64,000 bases of DNA from JACNKJ01 sp964344565 (GTDB lineage Bacteria; Krumholzibacteriota; Krumholzibacteriia; JACNKJ01), in NCBI GenBank assembly GCA_964344565.1, contig CAYFNT010000020.1, positions 1-64,000 of the forward strand, in the 5' to 3' direction. Below, piece by piece: positions 33,049-42,305 of this stretch (positions within the stretch are counted from its first letter, which is position 1; every line of letters begins with the position of its first letter). The translations under genes and the position numbers were made by a program. The notes beneath the pieces are model-generated. The model was not told where the DNA came from and did no database searches. It saw nothing but the letters and a program-made list of their open reading frames with translations.

Positions 33049-33878
33049 GAACCGCGCCGTCATGGCTACCGCCGAAACTGCGCAGTTCCCTGGACGGCGT
33101 GCGTCCGGCCTGGGAAAAGCTCGAGTTGCCGCAGGGCACCGCCGCGGTGATCCTGGGCAGTGGTCTGGGAGGGGCGACTCGCGATTTCCCCGTGATATGG
33201 GAGCGGGGCTTCGAGGAACTGGGCCTGCATTCGGCCGGCGTGGCAGGGCACAAGGGCAGCCTGATCCTCGCCGAGAGCGAAGGGGCGCCGCTTCTGTTCC
33301 TGTCCGGGCGTCTGCATCGCTACGAAGGGCACCCCGACGAGGCCGTCCTGCTGCCTCATGCGGCCCTGGCCCTCCTGGACCTGCGCGCCATCCTCGTGAC
33401 CAACGCCGCCGGCGGGCTCGACGCCTCCTACTCCGCCGGCGACTTCATGCTCATCGGCGACATTCTCAGCAGCCAGTGGCGCGACCCCCTGCGGGGCGAG
33501 AGCGGCAAGGCGCCGGTGCCACTGCGGCTCTACGACGAATCTCTCCGGGCGGGACTCCGCCGGGCCGCCGCAGAAGGAGGCGTGACCCTGCACGAGGGCG
33601 TGCTCCACGCCGGCCTGGGCCCCGCCTTCGAGACTCCCGCCGAAGTGCGCATGGCCCGGAAGATGGGCTGCTCGGCGGCCAGCATGAGCACCTTCCCCGA
33701 GTCGGTGCTCTACGCTCGCATGGGGGCCAATGTTGCGGGTATCTCGTGCATTACCAACGTGATAGACGAGGAGGCCGGCGAGGAATTGACCCATGAGGAA
33801 GTGCTCGAGACGGGCCTGGCGGCGGCCGGACGCTTCGGGAGCATGCTGGCCGCCTGGACGAGGATCCTGGCTGAATAG
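33045..33878 (+). CDS. Purine nucleoside phosphorylase
   Basis: This 277-residue trimeric-type phosphorylase splits inosine or guanosine with phosphate into base and ribose-1-phosphate for purine salvage. Visible marks are AAVILGSGLGG, SGRLHRYEGH, the VTNAAGGL turn, GPAFETPAEVRM with the base-binding Glu, SMSTFPE, and CITNV with the Asn contact. It starts with GTG 33045 in the overlap with rimI; the longer upstream frame is a shadow. The 6-oxopurine type is most likely. Confidence 0.93.
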   Translation: MRTAPSWLPPKLRSSLDGVRPAWEKLELPQGTAAVILGSGLGGATRDFPVIWERGFEELGLHSAGVAGHKGSLILAESEGAPLLFLSGRLHRYEGHPDEAVLLPHAALALLDLRAILVTNAAGGLDASYSAGDFMLIGDILSSQWRDPLRGESGKAPVPLRLYDESLRAGLRRAAAEGGVTLHEGVLHAGLGPAFETPAEVRMARKMGCSAASMSTFPESVLYARMGANVAGISCITNVIDEEAGEELTHEEVLETGLAAAGRFGSMLAAWTRILAE

Positions 33879-33880
33879 GG

Positions 33881-33909
33881 TTGCCCGCGGGCCTGGCCCT
33901 ACCTATAAT
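33881..33909 (+). promoter_or_regulatory. Predicted promoter of accD
   Basis: TTGCCC (33881-33886) and a perfect TATAAT (33904-33909) are separated by exactly 17 bases, three bases after the phosphorylase stop codon. Confidence 0.7.
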
Positions 33910-33952
33910 CGGCCGATCCCGCAATGAATTAGGTTTAGGAGAAGGGTGGAGA

Positions 33953-34951
<999 letters not shown>

Positions 34952-34958
34952 GACATCC

Positions 34959-35969
34959 CTAGAGCCAAGCGCCGTTGCCGAACCGCCAGATCAGGGCGGG
35001 ACCTCCGGCTATTGCCGCGAATAGGACCAGCGCCAGGATCAGGCGCAGGGCGCCCTTCCGCATGCGCGCGAGTCCGGCTCCCTCGAGTTCGGGCAGCCTG
35101 GCTTCCGCTCGGACGGCCAGGAAGGCCGCGGGGCCGTCCATCAGGATCAGCAGGAGGGCGGCGAAGATGGGATAGCCCGCCAGGCGGTACTTCGGCAGGA
35201 AGAGACACCAGGGACAGAGGTGATCGGCATCCCCGTAGTGATAGGCCGCGAAGACCTTCACCGCGGCCGCCGCGGCCAGGGGAGCGAAGATCAGCGCGGA
35301 CATGCCCAGCAGGCCCGTGCGGCGCAGGGGCGATCTGCCAGGAGCGATGAATAGCCAGGCGCCGAGCAGGAGCATCCAGGCGGCGAGAGCCCCGCTGCCC
35401 CAGAGCAGGAAGGCGTCGGAGAGCCCCGTGCCGCGGCCGGCTTCCACGGTTTCGGCCACCTGGCCGAAGACCGCGGCGCAGCAGTCCACCGGCGCGTGTT
35501 CGTCCAGGGCCAGGAAGCTGCGACCGCTGTCCAGCGCGGCAATGACGAGCACGGGCGCGGCGAGCAGCAGGATGCGCGCGGCGATGGGTCCGAGGGGCGA
35601 GCCGCCGCGGCGTCTGCTGAAGCCGTCGTGCAGACTCCAGGCGCCGAGGAGTGCCAGGGTCAGAAGGCGCAGGCCCAGGGCACGCTGGACCAATCCCTCG
35701 GAGGCCTGCACCACGCCGGTGCCGCACATGGCTCCGGGCACTGCATCGGGCAGGATGAGGGTGAGGCTCACCAGGTAGATGATCGATGCGAGAGCGAAGG
35801 CGGCCAGGGCCCATCGCGCGAGGCGCGAGGAAGAGGCTTCGCGGGTTTCGTCGTGAAGCTCCGAACCGCCGACCAGAAGACGCGCCTTGGACCAGACCGC
35901 CAGGGCCAACAGGATGATGGCGACCGCATCGAAGGCCGCGGTGGCCAGGGTCGAGGGATGGGTGATCAC
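34959..35969 (-). CDS. Polytopic membrane protein with a CPWC motif
   Basis: This 336-residue protein has about eight hydrophobic segments. Cys residues occur as MCGTGV, a DCC pair and CPWC after the sixth segment, in HLCPWCLFLPKY. A membrane-embedded CxxC with external Cys recalls VKOR-type or thiol-redox membrane proteins, but the order is not a clear VKOR domain. It is divergently oriented from the SafE-like gene that may handle metal, and the two could work together in cytochrome or copper maturation. Function otherwise unknown. Confidence 0.6.
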   Translation of the reverse strand: MITHPSTLATAAFDAVAIILLALAVWSKARLLVGGSELHDETREASSSRLARWALAAFALASIIYLVSLTLILPDAVPGAMCGTGVVQASEGLVQRALGLRLLTLALLGAWSLHDGFSRRRGGSPLGPIAARILLLAAPVLVIAALDSGRSFLALDEHAPVDCCAAVFGQVAETVEAGRGTGLSDAFLLWGSGALAAWMLLLGAWLFIAPGRSPLRRTGLLGMSALIFAPLAAAAAVKVFAAYHYGDADHLCPWCLFLPKYRLAGYPIFAALLLILMDGPAAFLAVRAEARLPELEGAGLARMRKGALRLILALVLFAAIAGGPALIWRFGNGAWL

Positions 35970-36031
35970 AGGCGCTCCTTCGTTTCGCTGGAATCGCGAT
36001 CAGGATAGTGCGAGTCGGCGCCGATGACAAA

Positions 36032-36052
36032 CGCGACGTTTACCTCGTCGCG
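36032..36052. promoter_or_regulatory. Inverted repeat between two divergent membrane genes
   Basis: CGCGACG (36032-36038) and CGTCGCG (36046-36052) flank TTTACCT in the divergent region and may be an operator shared by both. Confidence 0.4.
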
Positions 36053-36091
36053 ACGGTGGACCTGCGCCGGGTCGAGTGATAGTTTGCGCCC

Positions 36092-36760
36092 ATGGACCTC
36101 GCGCTCTCCCGTCTCGACCTCATCTCCATGCTCATGCTCGGACTCCTGGGCACGGGCCATTGCGTGGGCATGTGCGGTCCGCTCATCGTGGCCATCCCTG
36201 CGCGGGTGGGACCCTTCCGCGCCCAGGTCTACTATCATCTCGGACGGGTCGCCACCTACACCCTGGTCGGCGTGATCTTCGGCGCATTGGGCGGCGCCCT
36301 CGGGCAGCTCAAGGTGCTCGTGCACCTGCAGGTGGCCCTCGGCGCGGCGGCAGCGGTCTTCCTCCTGCTCTTCGGACTGGAACGCATCGGTCTCGTGCGC
36401 GGGCCGGCCTTCCTTCAGAACGTGGCCACCGCGAGCCTGGGCGGGCGCGGCCTGCTTCGGCGATTGCTCGCCAGTCAGCGACCCATGAGCATGCTGCCGG
36501 TGGGGCTCATGCTGGGTCTGTTGCCCTGCGGACTGTCCTACGCCGCCTTCGCCCGGGCGCTGCCCGCCGGCGGTCCCGTCGAAGGCGGCGCATTGGTGCT
36601 CGCCTTCGCCCTGGGCACGGTGCCGGGCCTGCTCGTACTCGGCACGGCGGCTTCGAAGATCATGCTCAAGTACCGCGCCCTCTCCGATCTGCTCTCGGGC
36701 ATGCTCATGATCGCCATGGCCCTGAGCCTGGGTGCGGACATCCTCCAATCGCTCATCTGA
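36092..36760 (+). CDS. Sulfite exporter TauE/SafE-family membrane protein (UreH-like)
   Basis: This 222-residue membrane protein has six hydrophobic segments and the family marks GTGHCVGMCGP and LLPCGLSYAA, with Cys pairs in membrane segments that are probably used for metal (copper or nickel) transport. This short SafE/UreH branch is often found with cytochrome oxidase assembly genes. It is divergent from the CPWC protein with an inverted repeat between. The substrate is not determinable. Confidence 0.75.
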   Translation: MDLALSRLDLISMLMLGLLGTGHCVGMCGPLIVAIPARVGPFRAQVYYHLGRVATYTLVGVIFGALGGALGQLKVLVHLQVALGAAAAVFLLLFGLERIGLVRGPAFLQNVATASLGGRGLLRRLLASQRPMSMLPVGLMLGLLPCGLSYAAFARALPAGGPVEGGALVLAFALGTVPGLLVLGTAASKIMLKYRALSDLLSGMLMIAMALSLGADILQSLI

Positions 36761-36815
36761 CCGGCCGCCCTGGCAGAGGCAGGGCAGCTCGTGCTAGCCT
36801 GCTCCCGGAGGACCC

Positions 36816-38051
36816 ATGCCCGAGAATACCCGCCACTTCGACTTTCCCGAAGCGCCGCTGATTCCGCCGGAGACCGAGGCGGAGAAGTGGCTCTACGGCC
36901 TCGGCCGATTCGGCATGAAGCTCGGGCTCGCGAACATCCGCGAACTGGCTCGGCGCTTCGGCGATCCGCAGGGGAAGCTGCGTTTCCTGCACGTGGCGGG
37001 GACCAACGGCAAGGGCTCGGTCTGCTTCTACCTCGAGTCGCTGCTTCGGGCTTCGGAGCATTCCGTGGGCGTCTTCGCGAGTCCGCACCTGGTGCACGTG
37101 GGCGAACGCGTACGCGTGGACGGCGAGTTCCTGTCCCACGGGGATCTCGCGCGCTACGTGGAACGGGTGCGAGCCGACGTGGAGGAACTTCAGGCCACCT
37201 TCTTCGAGGCCATGACACTCATCGCGCTTCTGCGTTTCGCCGAGGCGGGCGTCGAGGTCGTGGCCTGGGAAACCGGTCTCGGCGGGCGATACGATTCCAC
37301 CCGGGTGGCCGATCCCGCGGCTACCTGCATCACGCGGGTGGGGCTCGACCATACGAAGTACCTCGGGTCGACTCTCGAGGAAATCGCGGCGGACAAGATG
37401 GGCATCGCCCGGCCCGGCCTGCCTCTCTACACGGGGCAGGAGCCCGGCGATCTGCTCGAGTTCATGGGCGAGCATGCCGTTTCCGAGAACGTCGAACTGA
37501 TTTCCGTGCCGCCCTTGAAACTGGAAGGACTGCCGCCCTTCCAACGAAGCAACGCGGCCCTGGCGATTCGCATGCTCGAGGATCTCGATCCGCAGCTGCT
37601 GCCCGAGAATCCGGAGGCGACGCTTCTCGATACGGCGCTTCCCGGACGCTTTCACGTCGTTCGCGAGGATCCGCTCCTGGTCATCGACGGGGGACACAAT
37701 CCCCAGGCCCTCGAGGCCGTGCTCGACGAGTGGGACCGTCGCGCGCCCGAAGGGGGCCGGCTCGTCTTCGGCTGCTCCGCCGACAAGGAGGTGGACGCGC
37801 TGCTCGAGCTGCTGAAACGGAAGCCGCGACCTGTGATCCTGACCCAAGCGCAGAATCCGAGATCCCTCGCCGCCGAAGAGCTGTTCGATCGCGCCGGATG
37901 TCCGGATAACTGGTCCCTGGCCGAGCACTCGTCCTTGGCGTTCAAGGATGCGGGAAGCGGGCCGCTGCTGGTCACGGGCTCCTTCTACCTGGCCGGCGAG
38001 GCCTATCTCATGTTGGCGGCCCCAAGGGAGGACCGATCCCATGATTCATGA
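36816..38051 (+). CDS. folC: Folylpolyglutamate/dihydrofolate synthase
   Basis: This 411-residue Mur-ligase-fold enzyme adds glutamate to folates and may also make dihydrofolate. The ATP loop is HVAGTNGKGSV, followed by SPHLVHVGERVRVDG, ETGLGGRYDSTRV, the LDHTKYLGSTLEEIAADKMG motif and IDGGHNPQAL in the C-terminal domain. It overlaps the next gene by 11 bases. Length is normal. Confidence 0.93.
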   Translation: MPENTRHFDFPEAPLIPPETEAEKWLYGLGRFGMKLGLANIRELARRFGDPQGKLRFLHVAGTNGKGSVCFYLESLLRASEHSVGVFASPHLVHVGERVRVDGEFLSHGDLARYVERVRADVEELQATFFEAMTLIALLRFAEAGVEVVAWETGLGGRYDSTRVADPAATCITRVGLDHTKYLGSTLEEIAADKMGIARPGLPLYTGQEPGDLLEFMGEHAVSENVELISVPPLKLEGLPPFQRSNAALAIRMLEDLDPQLLPENPEATLLDTALPGRFHVVREDPLLVIDGGHNPQALEAVLDEWDRRAPEGGRLVFGCSADKEVDALLELLKRKPRPVILTQAQNPRSLAAEELFDRAGCPDNWSLAEHSSLAFKDAGSGPLLVTGSFYLAGEAYLMLAAPREDRSHDS

Positions 38052-38586
38052 GGCCGCGCCTCCCAGGATCGAAGAGATCCTCAGGCTACTCGAGGCCCAT
38101 TCACTGCGCTACGTGATCTGCGGATCGGTCGCGGCTCGGCTTCATGGAGTTGAGCTCGTTCCCGGCGACCTGGACATCGTGCCGGACACGGAGCCGGAAA
38201 ACCTGGCGAAACTCGTACGGGTCCTCGAAGCCTTGGAGGCGCGACCGCCCGGACCCTTCGGAAAGTGGGAGTCGCTGTCGAACGGAGAGTGGAAGTGGAT
38301 CGCCCGGGAGACCAGCCAGGAAGAGGTCCTGGCCTGGAGGCCAGATCCCGACGACATCCACAGCTTCGACAATCTCTATAGAACCCGGCTGGGCGACTTC
38401 GATGTGCTGCCCTTCATCTCGGGGACCTACGCGGACCTGGCGGAGCGTGCGGTCAGGCTATCGGCCTTCGGTCTCGAACTCCGTGTGGCCCATGTGGACG
38501 ATCTCCTCGCGCGACTGACCCAACCGCGGCGCGAAAAAGACGCGCCGAAGATCGCGCGGCTGCGCGAGATCCAGCGCGGAATTTGA
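38041..38586 (+). CDS. Nucleotidyltransferase-fold protein
   Basis: This 181-residue protein starts at ATG 38041 inside the end of folC. It shows the minimal nucleotidyltransferase pattern GSVAARLHG followed by PGDLDIVPD (GS...D-x-D), then a helical region with WKW and a late HVDDLLARL. It resembles the AbiEii/DUF6036-type toxin-side nucleotidyltransferases, though no AbiEi antitoxin is next to it. It may modify an RNA or protein. Function uncertain. Confidence 0.6.
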   Translation: MIHEAAPPRIEEILRLLEAHSLRYVICGSVAARLHGVELVPGDLDIVPDTEPENLAKLVRVLEALEARPPGPFGKWESLSNGEWKWIARETSQEEVLAWRPDPDDIHSFDNLYRTRLGDFDVLPFISGTYADLAERAVRLSAFGLELRVAHVDDLLARLTQPRREKDAPKIARLREIQRGI

Positions 38587-38608
38587 TGGGCCGGCCTGGG
38601 AAGGTCGA

Positions 38609-38989
38609 TTAGGGCTGTTCCAGGCGCTCTACCAGCATCATGGCGTTTCCGTCGGGATCGAAGAAGGTCGCCAGCTTGACCATCTCCGGAATCTCCTGGG
38701 TATCGCCGTCGAAGCGAACGCCCTTGCCCTCGAGCTCGGCGCGGGCGGCGGCGATGTCCAGAACTCCCCAGACCGGCACGCACCCGCCACCCTGCTGAAC
38801 CTCTTCCCGGGTGCCCAGGCCCACGCTGATGCCATCGCCGGGGCCTTGCAGTTCGCACCAGCCCATGTCGTCCAGCTTGTAAAGAAGCTTGAAGCCCAGG
38901 GTGGCTTCGTACCACTGGATGGCGGCGTCCAGGTTCTTGACCCCGAAGGTGAGGGTGACGTCTCCCTTGTATTCGAAATTCACGCTCAT
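38609..38989 (-). CDS. VOC-family (glyoxalase/bleomycin-resistance) protein
   Basis: This 126-residue single-module VOC protein has VKNLDAAIQWYEATLGFKL, GWCELQGPGDGISVGLG, a metal-ligand-type Glu in the second half, and FFDPDGNAMMLVE. It is a metal-dependent lyase, isomerase or dioxygenase-like enzyme, or a binding protein; substrate unknown. It is divergent from the HxlR-type regulator, a common arrangement for regulated target and regulator. Confidence 0.8.
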   Translation of the reverse strand: MSVNFEYKGDVTLTFGVKNLDAAIQWYEATLGFKLLYKLDDMGWCELQGPGDGISVGLGTREEVQQGGGCVPVWGVLDIAAARAELEGKGVRFDGDTQEIPEMVKLATFFDPDGNAMMLVERLEQP

Positions 38990-39025
38990 GTCGGACCTCT
39001 GTGTTGGGTGGAGGGAAATCGGCTC

Positions 39026-39054
39026 TTCACAAATCGCCGGAAGTAGAGTATGTT
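39026..39054 (+). promoter_or_regulatory. Possible promoter of the HxlR-like gene
   Basis: TTCACA (39026-39031) and TATGTT (39049-39054) are separated by 17 bases in the divergent intergenic region. Confidence 0.4.
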
Positions 39055-39057
39055 AAG

Positions 39058-39070
39058 TATAGCAACTATA
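39058..39070. promoter_or_regulatory. AT-rich inverted repeat, candidate HxlR operator
   Basis: TATAG-CAA-CTATA lies between the VOC gene and the HxlR-like gene, near the predicted promoter. Confidence 0.4.
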
Positions 39071-39093
39071 AAAACAAGGTCAAGTGCAAAGCC

Positions 39094-39669
39094 ATGTCCA
39101 AGCAAGCACGACTCGACGGCCTCGTGGCCCTTTGCCATCGCCGATGGAGCATACCGCTCCTGGCATTCCTCGCCGAGGGCGGGGGACGTCGTTTCGTGGA
39201 ATTCCAGCAAAGTCTTCCCATCGGAAGGCAGGCGCTTCGAGACAATCTGGACAGGCTCATCGAACTGGGGCTTCTGCGCCGCAATCCCGGGCATGGCCAT
39301 CCCCTGAGGCCCGAGTATCTTCTCAGGCGCAAGGCCTCGAAACTCGCGTTTCTCTGCGCCGACCTGAGCGTCTTCCTCGAGCGGAAGGGCCTGGAGAACT
39401 GCGCATCCCTCAAATGGTCGCTTCCCGTGCTGGCCGCCGTGGCCGGTGGGTCGGAACGCTACGGCCAGATCCGGGAGCGCCTGGATACCATCAGCCCCCG
39501 GGCCCTCGCCATGGCCTTGCAGGAGCTGGAAGACTCGGGTCTCTTGATCCGAATAATCACGGACGCCCATCCTCCCGGCGTCAGCTATCGACTTAGCTCG
39601 CCGGGAAGAGCTCTGGCGCGCAGACTCGCGCCGATCCGGTCCTTCAAGATGCCCGAGGCTCTTGACTAG
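39094..39669 (+). CDS. Tandem HxlR-type winged-helix regulator
   Basis: This 191-residue protein contains two consecutive winged-helix units. The first (about 5-85) has CHRRWSIPLLAFLAEGG, LPIGRQALRDNLDRLIELGLL; the second (about 95-185) has SLKWSLPVLAAVAGGSERYGQIRERL and ISPRALAMALQELEDSGLL. HxlR proteins normally dimerise with one unit per chain, so this fused form may act as a pseudo-dimer. The start is ATG 39094. It is a candidate regulator of the VOC gene and of the downstream group. Confidence 0.75.
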   Translation: MSKQARLDGLVALCHRRWSIPLLAFLAEGGGRRFVEFQQSLPIGRQALRDNLDRLIELGLLRRNPGHGHPLRPEYLLRRKASKLAFLCADLSVFLERKGLENCASLKWSLPVLAAVAGGSERYGQIRERLDTISPRALAMALQELEDSGLLIRIITDAHPPGVSYRLSSPGRALARRLAPIRSFKMPEALD

Positions 39670-39719
39670 CCCTTCGCCGGATGGTGAAGTATGGGTTCAT
39701 TCACACCCGAAGGAGCCCC

Positions 39720-40103
39720 ATGGAAATCCGTCCCCGTGAAACCGTGATCCTCGCCGAGGACTTCGATGCCATGGTCGCCTGGTACCGCGACACGCTCGGA
39801 TTCAAGGTCACCGACCGCTTCGAGGACGAGTTCCACTACGCGAATCTGGTTACGCCCTCGGGAATCGCCATCGGCATCGCCTCGGCGAAGGAGATGGGCG
39901 TGGAGCCGGCCGATCGCACCAAGAATACCGTCCTGCTGCAATTCGAGGTGGAGGACGTGAAGGCCTTCTTCGAACAGATCGGGAAGTCGGGGGCCACGGT
40001 CACCTTCGGACCCAGCCATAGCGAGAAGGACGACTTCTGGTACGGTGGCTTCTCCGATCCGGAAGGCAATCCCGTCTGGGTGGTCGACGGGAATTGTCCC
40101 TGA
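39720..40103 (+). CDS. VOC-family protein
   Basis: This 127-residue single-module VOC protein has ILAEDFDAMVAWYRDTLGFKVTD, FEDEFHYANLVTP, LLQFEVEDVKAFFE and GFSDPEGNPVWVVDG. It differs from the one at 38609 but has the same fold. The start is ATG 39720 with AAGGAG eight bases upstream. It begins a run of small genes downstream of the HxlR regulator. Confidence 0.8.
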   Translation: MEIRPRETVILAEDFDAMVAWYRDTLGFKVTDRFEDEFHYANLVTPSGIAIGIASAKEMGVEPADRTKNTVLLQFEVEDVKAFFEQIGKSGATVTFGPSHSEKDDFWYGGFSDPEGNPVWVVDGNCP

Positions 40104-40116
40104 TCGAAGGTTCGAG

Positions 40117-40593
40117 ATGAGAATACGGGTCATACTCTTATCGTTGCTCGTGAGCATGGGGAGTTCCGCCATGGAAACCATGAAGGTCGAAGATCTCGCC
40201 TGGCTGACGGGAACCTGGACCCACCTGGGCCGCGAAGCCGGCTCGGTGGAGATCTGGAGCGCTCCGGCGGGAGGGACCATGTTGGGCATGGCCCGCTTCG
40301 TGAAAGAGGGGCGGACCGTGGACTTCGAGTACCTCCGCATTCGCGAGACCGAAGACGGAATGCTGGAGTACATCGCCCTTCCGTCGGGACAGGCCGAAAC
40401 CGCTTTCCGCATCGTCGAGCTTTCGAGCGGGAAAGCCGTTTTCGAAAACCTCGAACACGACTTTCCCCAGCGCATCATCTACCTTCTCGAAGCCGAGGAC
40501 GATCTCGTGGCGCGCATCGAGGGAAGGGTGAAGGGCGAAGAACGCTCCGTGGACTTCCCCATGCGTCGAGTTCAGCCGGGCGGAGAGGGATGA
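40117..40593 (+). CDS. Secreted DUF6265-type protein
   Basis: This 158-residue protein has a signal peptide (MRIRVILLSLLVSMGSSA) and the pattern MKVEDLAWLTGTWTHLGREAGSVEIWSAPAGGTMLGMARF...FENLEHDFPQRIIYL, which matches DUF6265 lipocalin-like secreted proteins of unknown function. It starts at ATG 40117, 13 bases after the VOC gene, and overlaps the methyltransferase by four bases, so it is cotranscribed with them. Confidence 0.7.
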   Translation: MRIRVILLSLLVSMGSSAMETMKVEDLAWLTGTWTHLGREAGSVEIWSAPAGGTMLGMARFVKEGRTVDFEYLRIRETEDGMLEYIALPSGQAETAFRIVELSSGKAVFENLEHDFPQRIIYLLEAEDDLVARIEGRVKGEERSVDFPMRRVQPGGEG

Positions 40594-41336
40594 TGAACCA
40601 GAGCGAGTTTGGGAACGTCTACGACGACGATCAGCGCGCCAGCGCCTACGCCACCCTCGAGTTTCCGGGCACCTACCTGCTCGCGTTCCGCGACCTGCCC
40701 GCGCTGGCCGCCAGGCATATCAAGGGAAAACGCGCCCTGGACTTCGGCTGCGGCACGGGACGCTCCACCCGCTTTCTCGCCGACCTCGGATACGACGCCA
40801 TGGGAGTGGACATTTCCCAGCCCATGCTCGAGAAGGCGCGGGAATTCGATCCCCGCGGCCGCTACGAATTGGTGGGCGAGGGGGACCTCGGAGTCCTGTC
40901 GGGCGAGAGCTTCGATCTGATCCTCTCGGCATTCACCTTCGACAATATACCGACCACCGAACTGAAGGCCCTGAGCTTCCGCGCACTGGTTCAGTTGCTG
41001 AGTCCCGAGGGGCGGATGATCAGCGTGGTGTCTTCGCCGGAGATCTACCTGAACGAGTGGGCGTCCTTCTCCACGAAGAACTACCCCGAGAACCGCAAGG
41101 CCAGGAGCGGGGATACGGTCCTCATCGAGATGCTCGACGTGGAAGACGGACGGCCCGTGAAGGACGTGCTCTACGACGAGGCGAGCTATCGCGCCCTCTA
41201 CGCGGAAACGAATCTGGAAGTGGTCGAAACGATCAAACCCCTCGCCACCGGCGAGGAGGGGACGGGATGGGTGAGCGAAACCGAAATCCCGCCCTGGGTG
41301 ATCTACGTCCTCGGCGCATCCGAAAACAATCCCTGA
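40590..41336 (+). CDS. Class I SAM-dependent methyltransferase
   Basis: This 248-residue enzyme has the SAM-binding motif KRALDFGCGTGRSTRFLADLG, an acidic MGVDISQPML and a DLILSAFTFDNIP strand. The C-terminal half (NYPENRKARSGD...VSETEIPPWVIYVLG) is variable. The substrate is unknown. It overlaps the DUF6265 gene by four bases. Confidence 0.8.
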   Translation: MMNQSEFGNVYDDDQRASAYATLEFPGTYLLAFRDLPALAARHIKGKRALDFGCGTGRSTRFLADLGYDAMGVDISQPMLEKAREFDPRGRYELVGEGDLGVLSGESFDLILSAFTFDNIPTTELKALSFRALVQLLSPEGRMISVVSSPEIYLNEWASFSTKNYPENRKARSGDTVLIEMLDVEDGRPVKDVLYDEASYRALYAETNLEVVETIKPLATGEEGTGWVSETEIPPWVIYVLGASENNP

Positions 41337-41355
41337 CGACAATGGAGGCATCAGC

Positions 41356-41961
41356 GTGAATCAGGAAATCATGGCCATCGAAAAGCAGATCTTCGAACTG
41401 ACCCAGGAGCTGACCAGGCTTCGCAAGGCCAGCGAGGGCGAAGAGGTGCCCAACTACAAGTTCGAAACGCTTCAGGGCGAAACGGGCCTTCTGGATCTCT
41501 TCGGCGATCGCGACAAGCTGCTGCTCATTCACAACATGGGACAGGGCTGCCGCTGGTGCACCCTCTGGGCCGACGGCTTCAACGGTATCCTGTCGCATCT
41601 GGAGGCCGCCATGTCGGTGGTGCTGGTGTCCAAGGACGATCCTGAAACCCAGCGGCGTTTCGCCGGCTCCCGCGGCTGGAAGTATCGACTCGCCTCCCAC
41701 GGCGGCGGCGCCTACATCGAGGAACAGACGGTCATGGAGGGCTCGGGCAACATGCCCGGCGCGGTGGTCTACGAGCGCGACGGCGATCGCATCCTTCGCA
41801 AGAACGACTGCATCTTCGGCCCCGGCGATATCTACTGCTCCCTCTGGCACCTGCTGGGCATGGGTGGAATCGGCGAGGACGAATTCACGCCGCAGTTCAC
41901 CTACTGGAGCCGTCCCAAGAAGATGGACGACGGCGGCGAGAACCTGCCGGCGGATGCCTGA
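41356..41961 (+). CDS. DUF899 thioredoxin-like protein
   Basis: This 201-residue cytoplasmic protein has a short N-terminal coiled helix and a thioredoxin-like domain: LLLIHNMGQGCRWCTLWADGF (CxxC), VVLVSKDDPETQRRFAGSRGWKYRL, FGPGDIYCSLWHLLGM and a DEFTPQFTYW end. It is DUF899, found in stress and small-molecule clusters. It starts with GTG 41356 and overlaps the next gene by one base. Confidence 0.75.
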   Translation: MNQEIMAIEKQIFELTQELTRLRKASEGEEVPNYKFETLQGETGLLDLFGDRDKLLLIHNMGQGCRWCTLWADGFNGILSHLEAAMSVVLVSKDDPETQRRFAGSRGWKYRLASHGGGAYIEEQTVMEGSGNMPGAVVYERDGDRILRKNDCIFGPGDIYCSLWHLLGMGGIGEDEFTPQFTYWSRPKKMDDGGENLPADA

Positions 41962-42305
41962 TGATGAGGGATCTCTGCAGGCGCTACTACGAGGCCTGGG
42001 CCGCGGGGGATCGGGAGACCGTGCGGAACTGTCTCCACGAGAATCTGTCCTTCGCGAGTCCCCAGGATCGCTACGATTCGGCCGAGGCATTCCTTTCGCA
42101 ATGCTGGCGTTTTTCCGAAGGCCTGACGGGAGTCCGCGTCGTCGAGGAGGTCCACGAAGGGAATCGATCCTTCCTGATCCTGCGATGGCTCGCCCGGCAA
42201 GGTGAGTTCATGGGCGCAGAGTACGTCGAGCATGCGGAAGACAGGATCACGCGCATCATCGTCGTGAACAATGATCCCGCCTTCGGCAGCATGGTCGAGA
42301 TCTAG
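41961..42305 (+). CDS. SnoaL-like (NTF2-fold) protein
   Basis: This 114-residue protein matches the NTF2/SnoaL-like cone fold: MRDLCRRYYEAWAAGDRETVRNCLHENLSF, then beta strands VVEEVHEG, FLILRWLARQGEFMGAEYVEH and ITRIIVVNND. Such proteins are small isomerases, hydrolases or binding units; no clear catalytic set is visible. The stop is just inside the convergent cytochrome gene region. Confidence 0.65.
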   Translation: MMRDLCRRYYEAWAAGDRETVRNCLHENLSFASPQDRYDSAEAFLSQCWRFSEGLTGVRVVEEVHEGNRSFLILRWLARQGEFMGAEYVEHAEDRITRIIVVNNDPAFGSMVEI

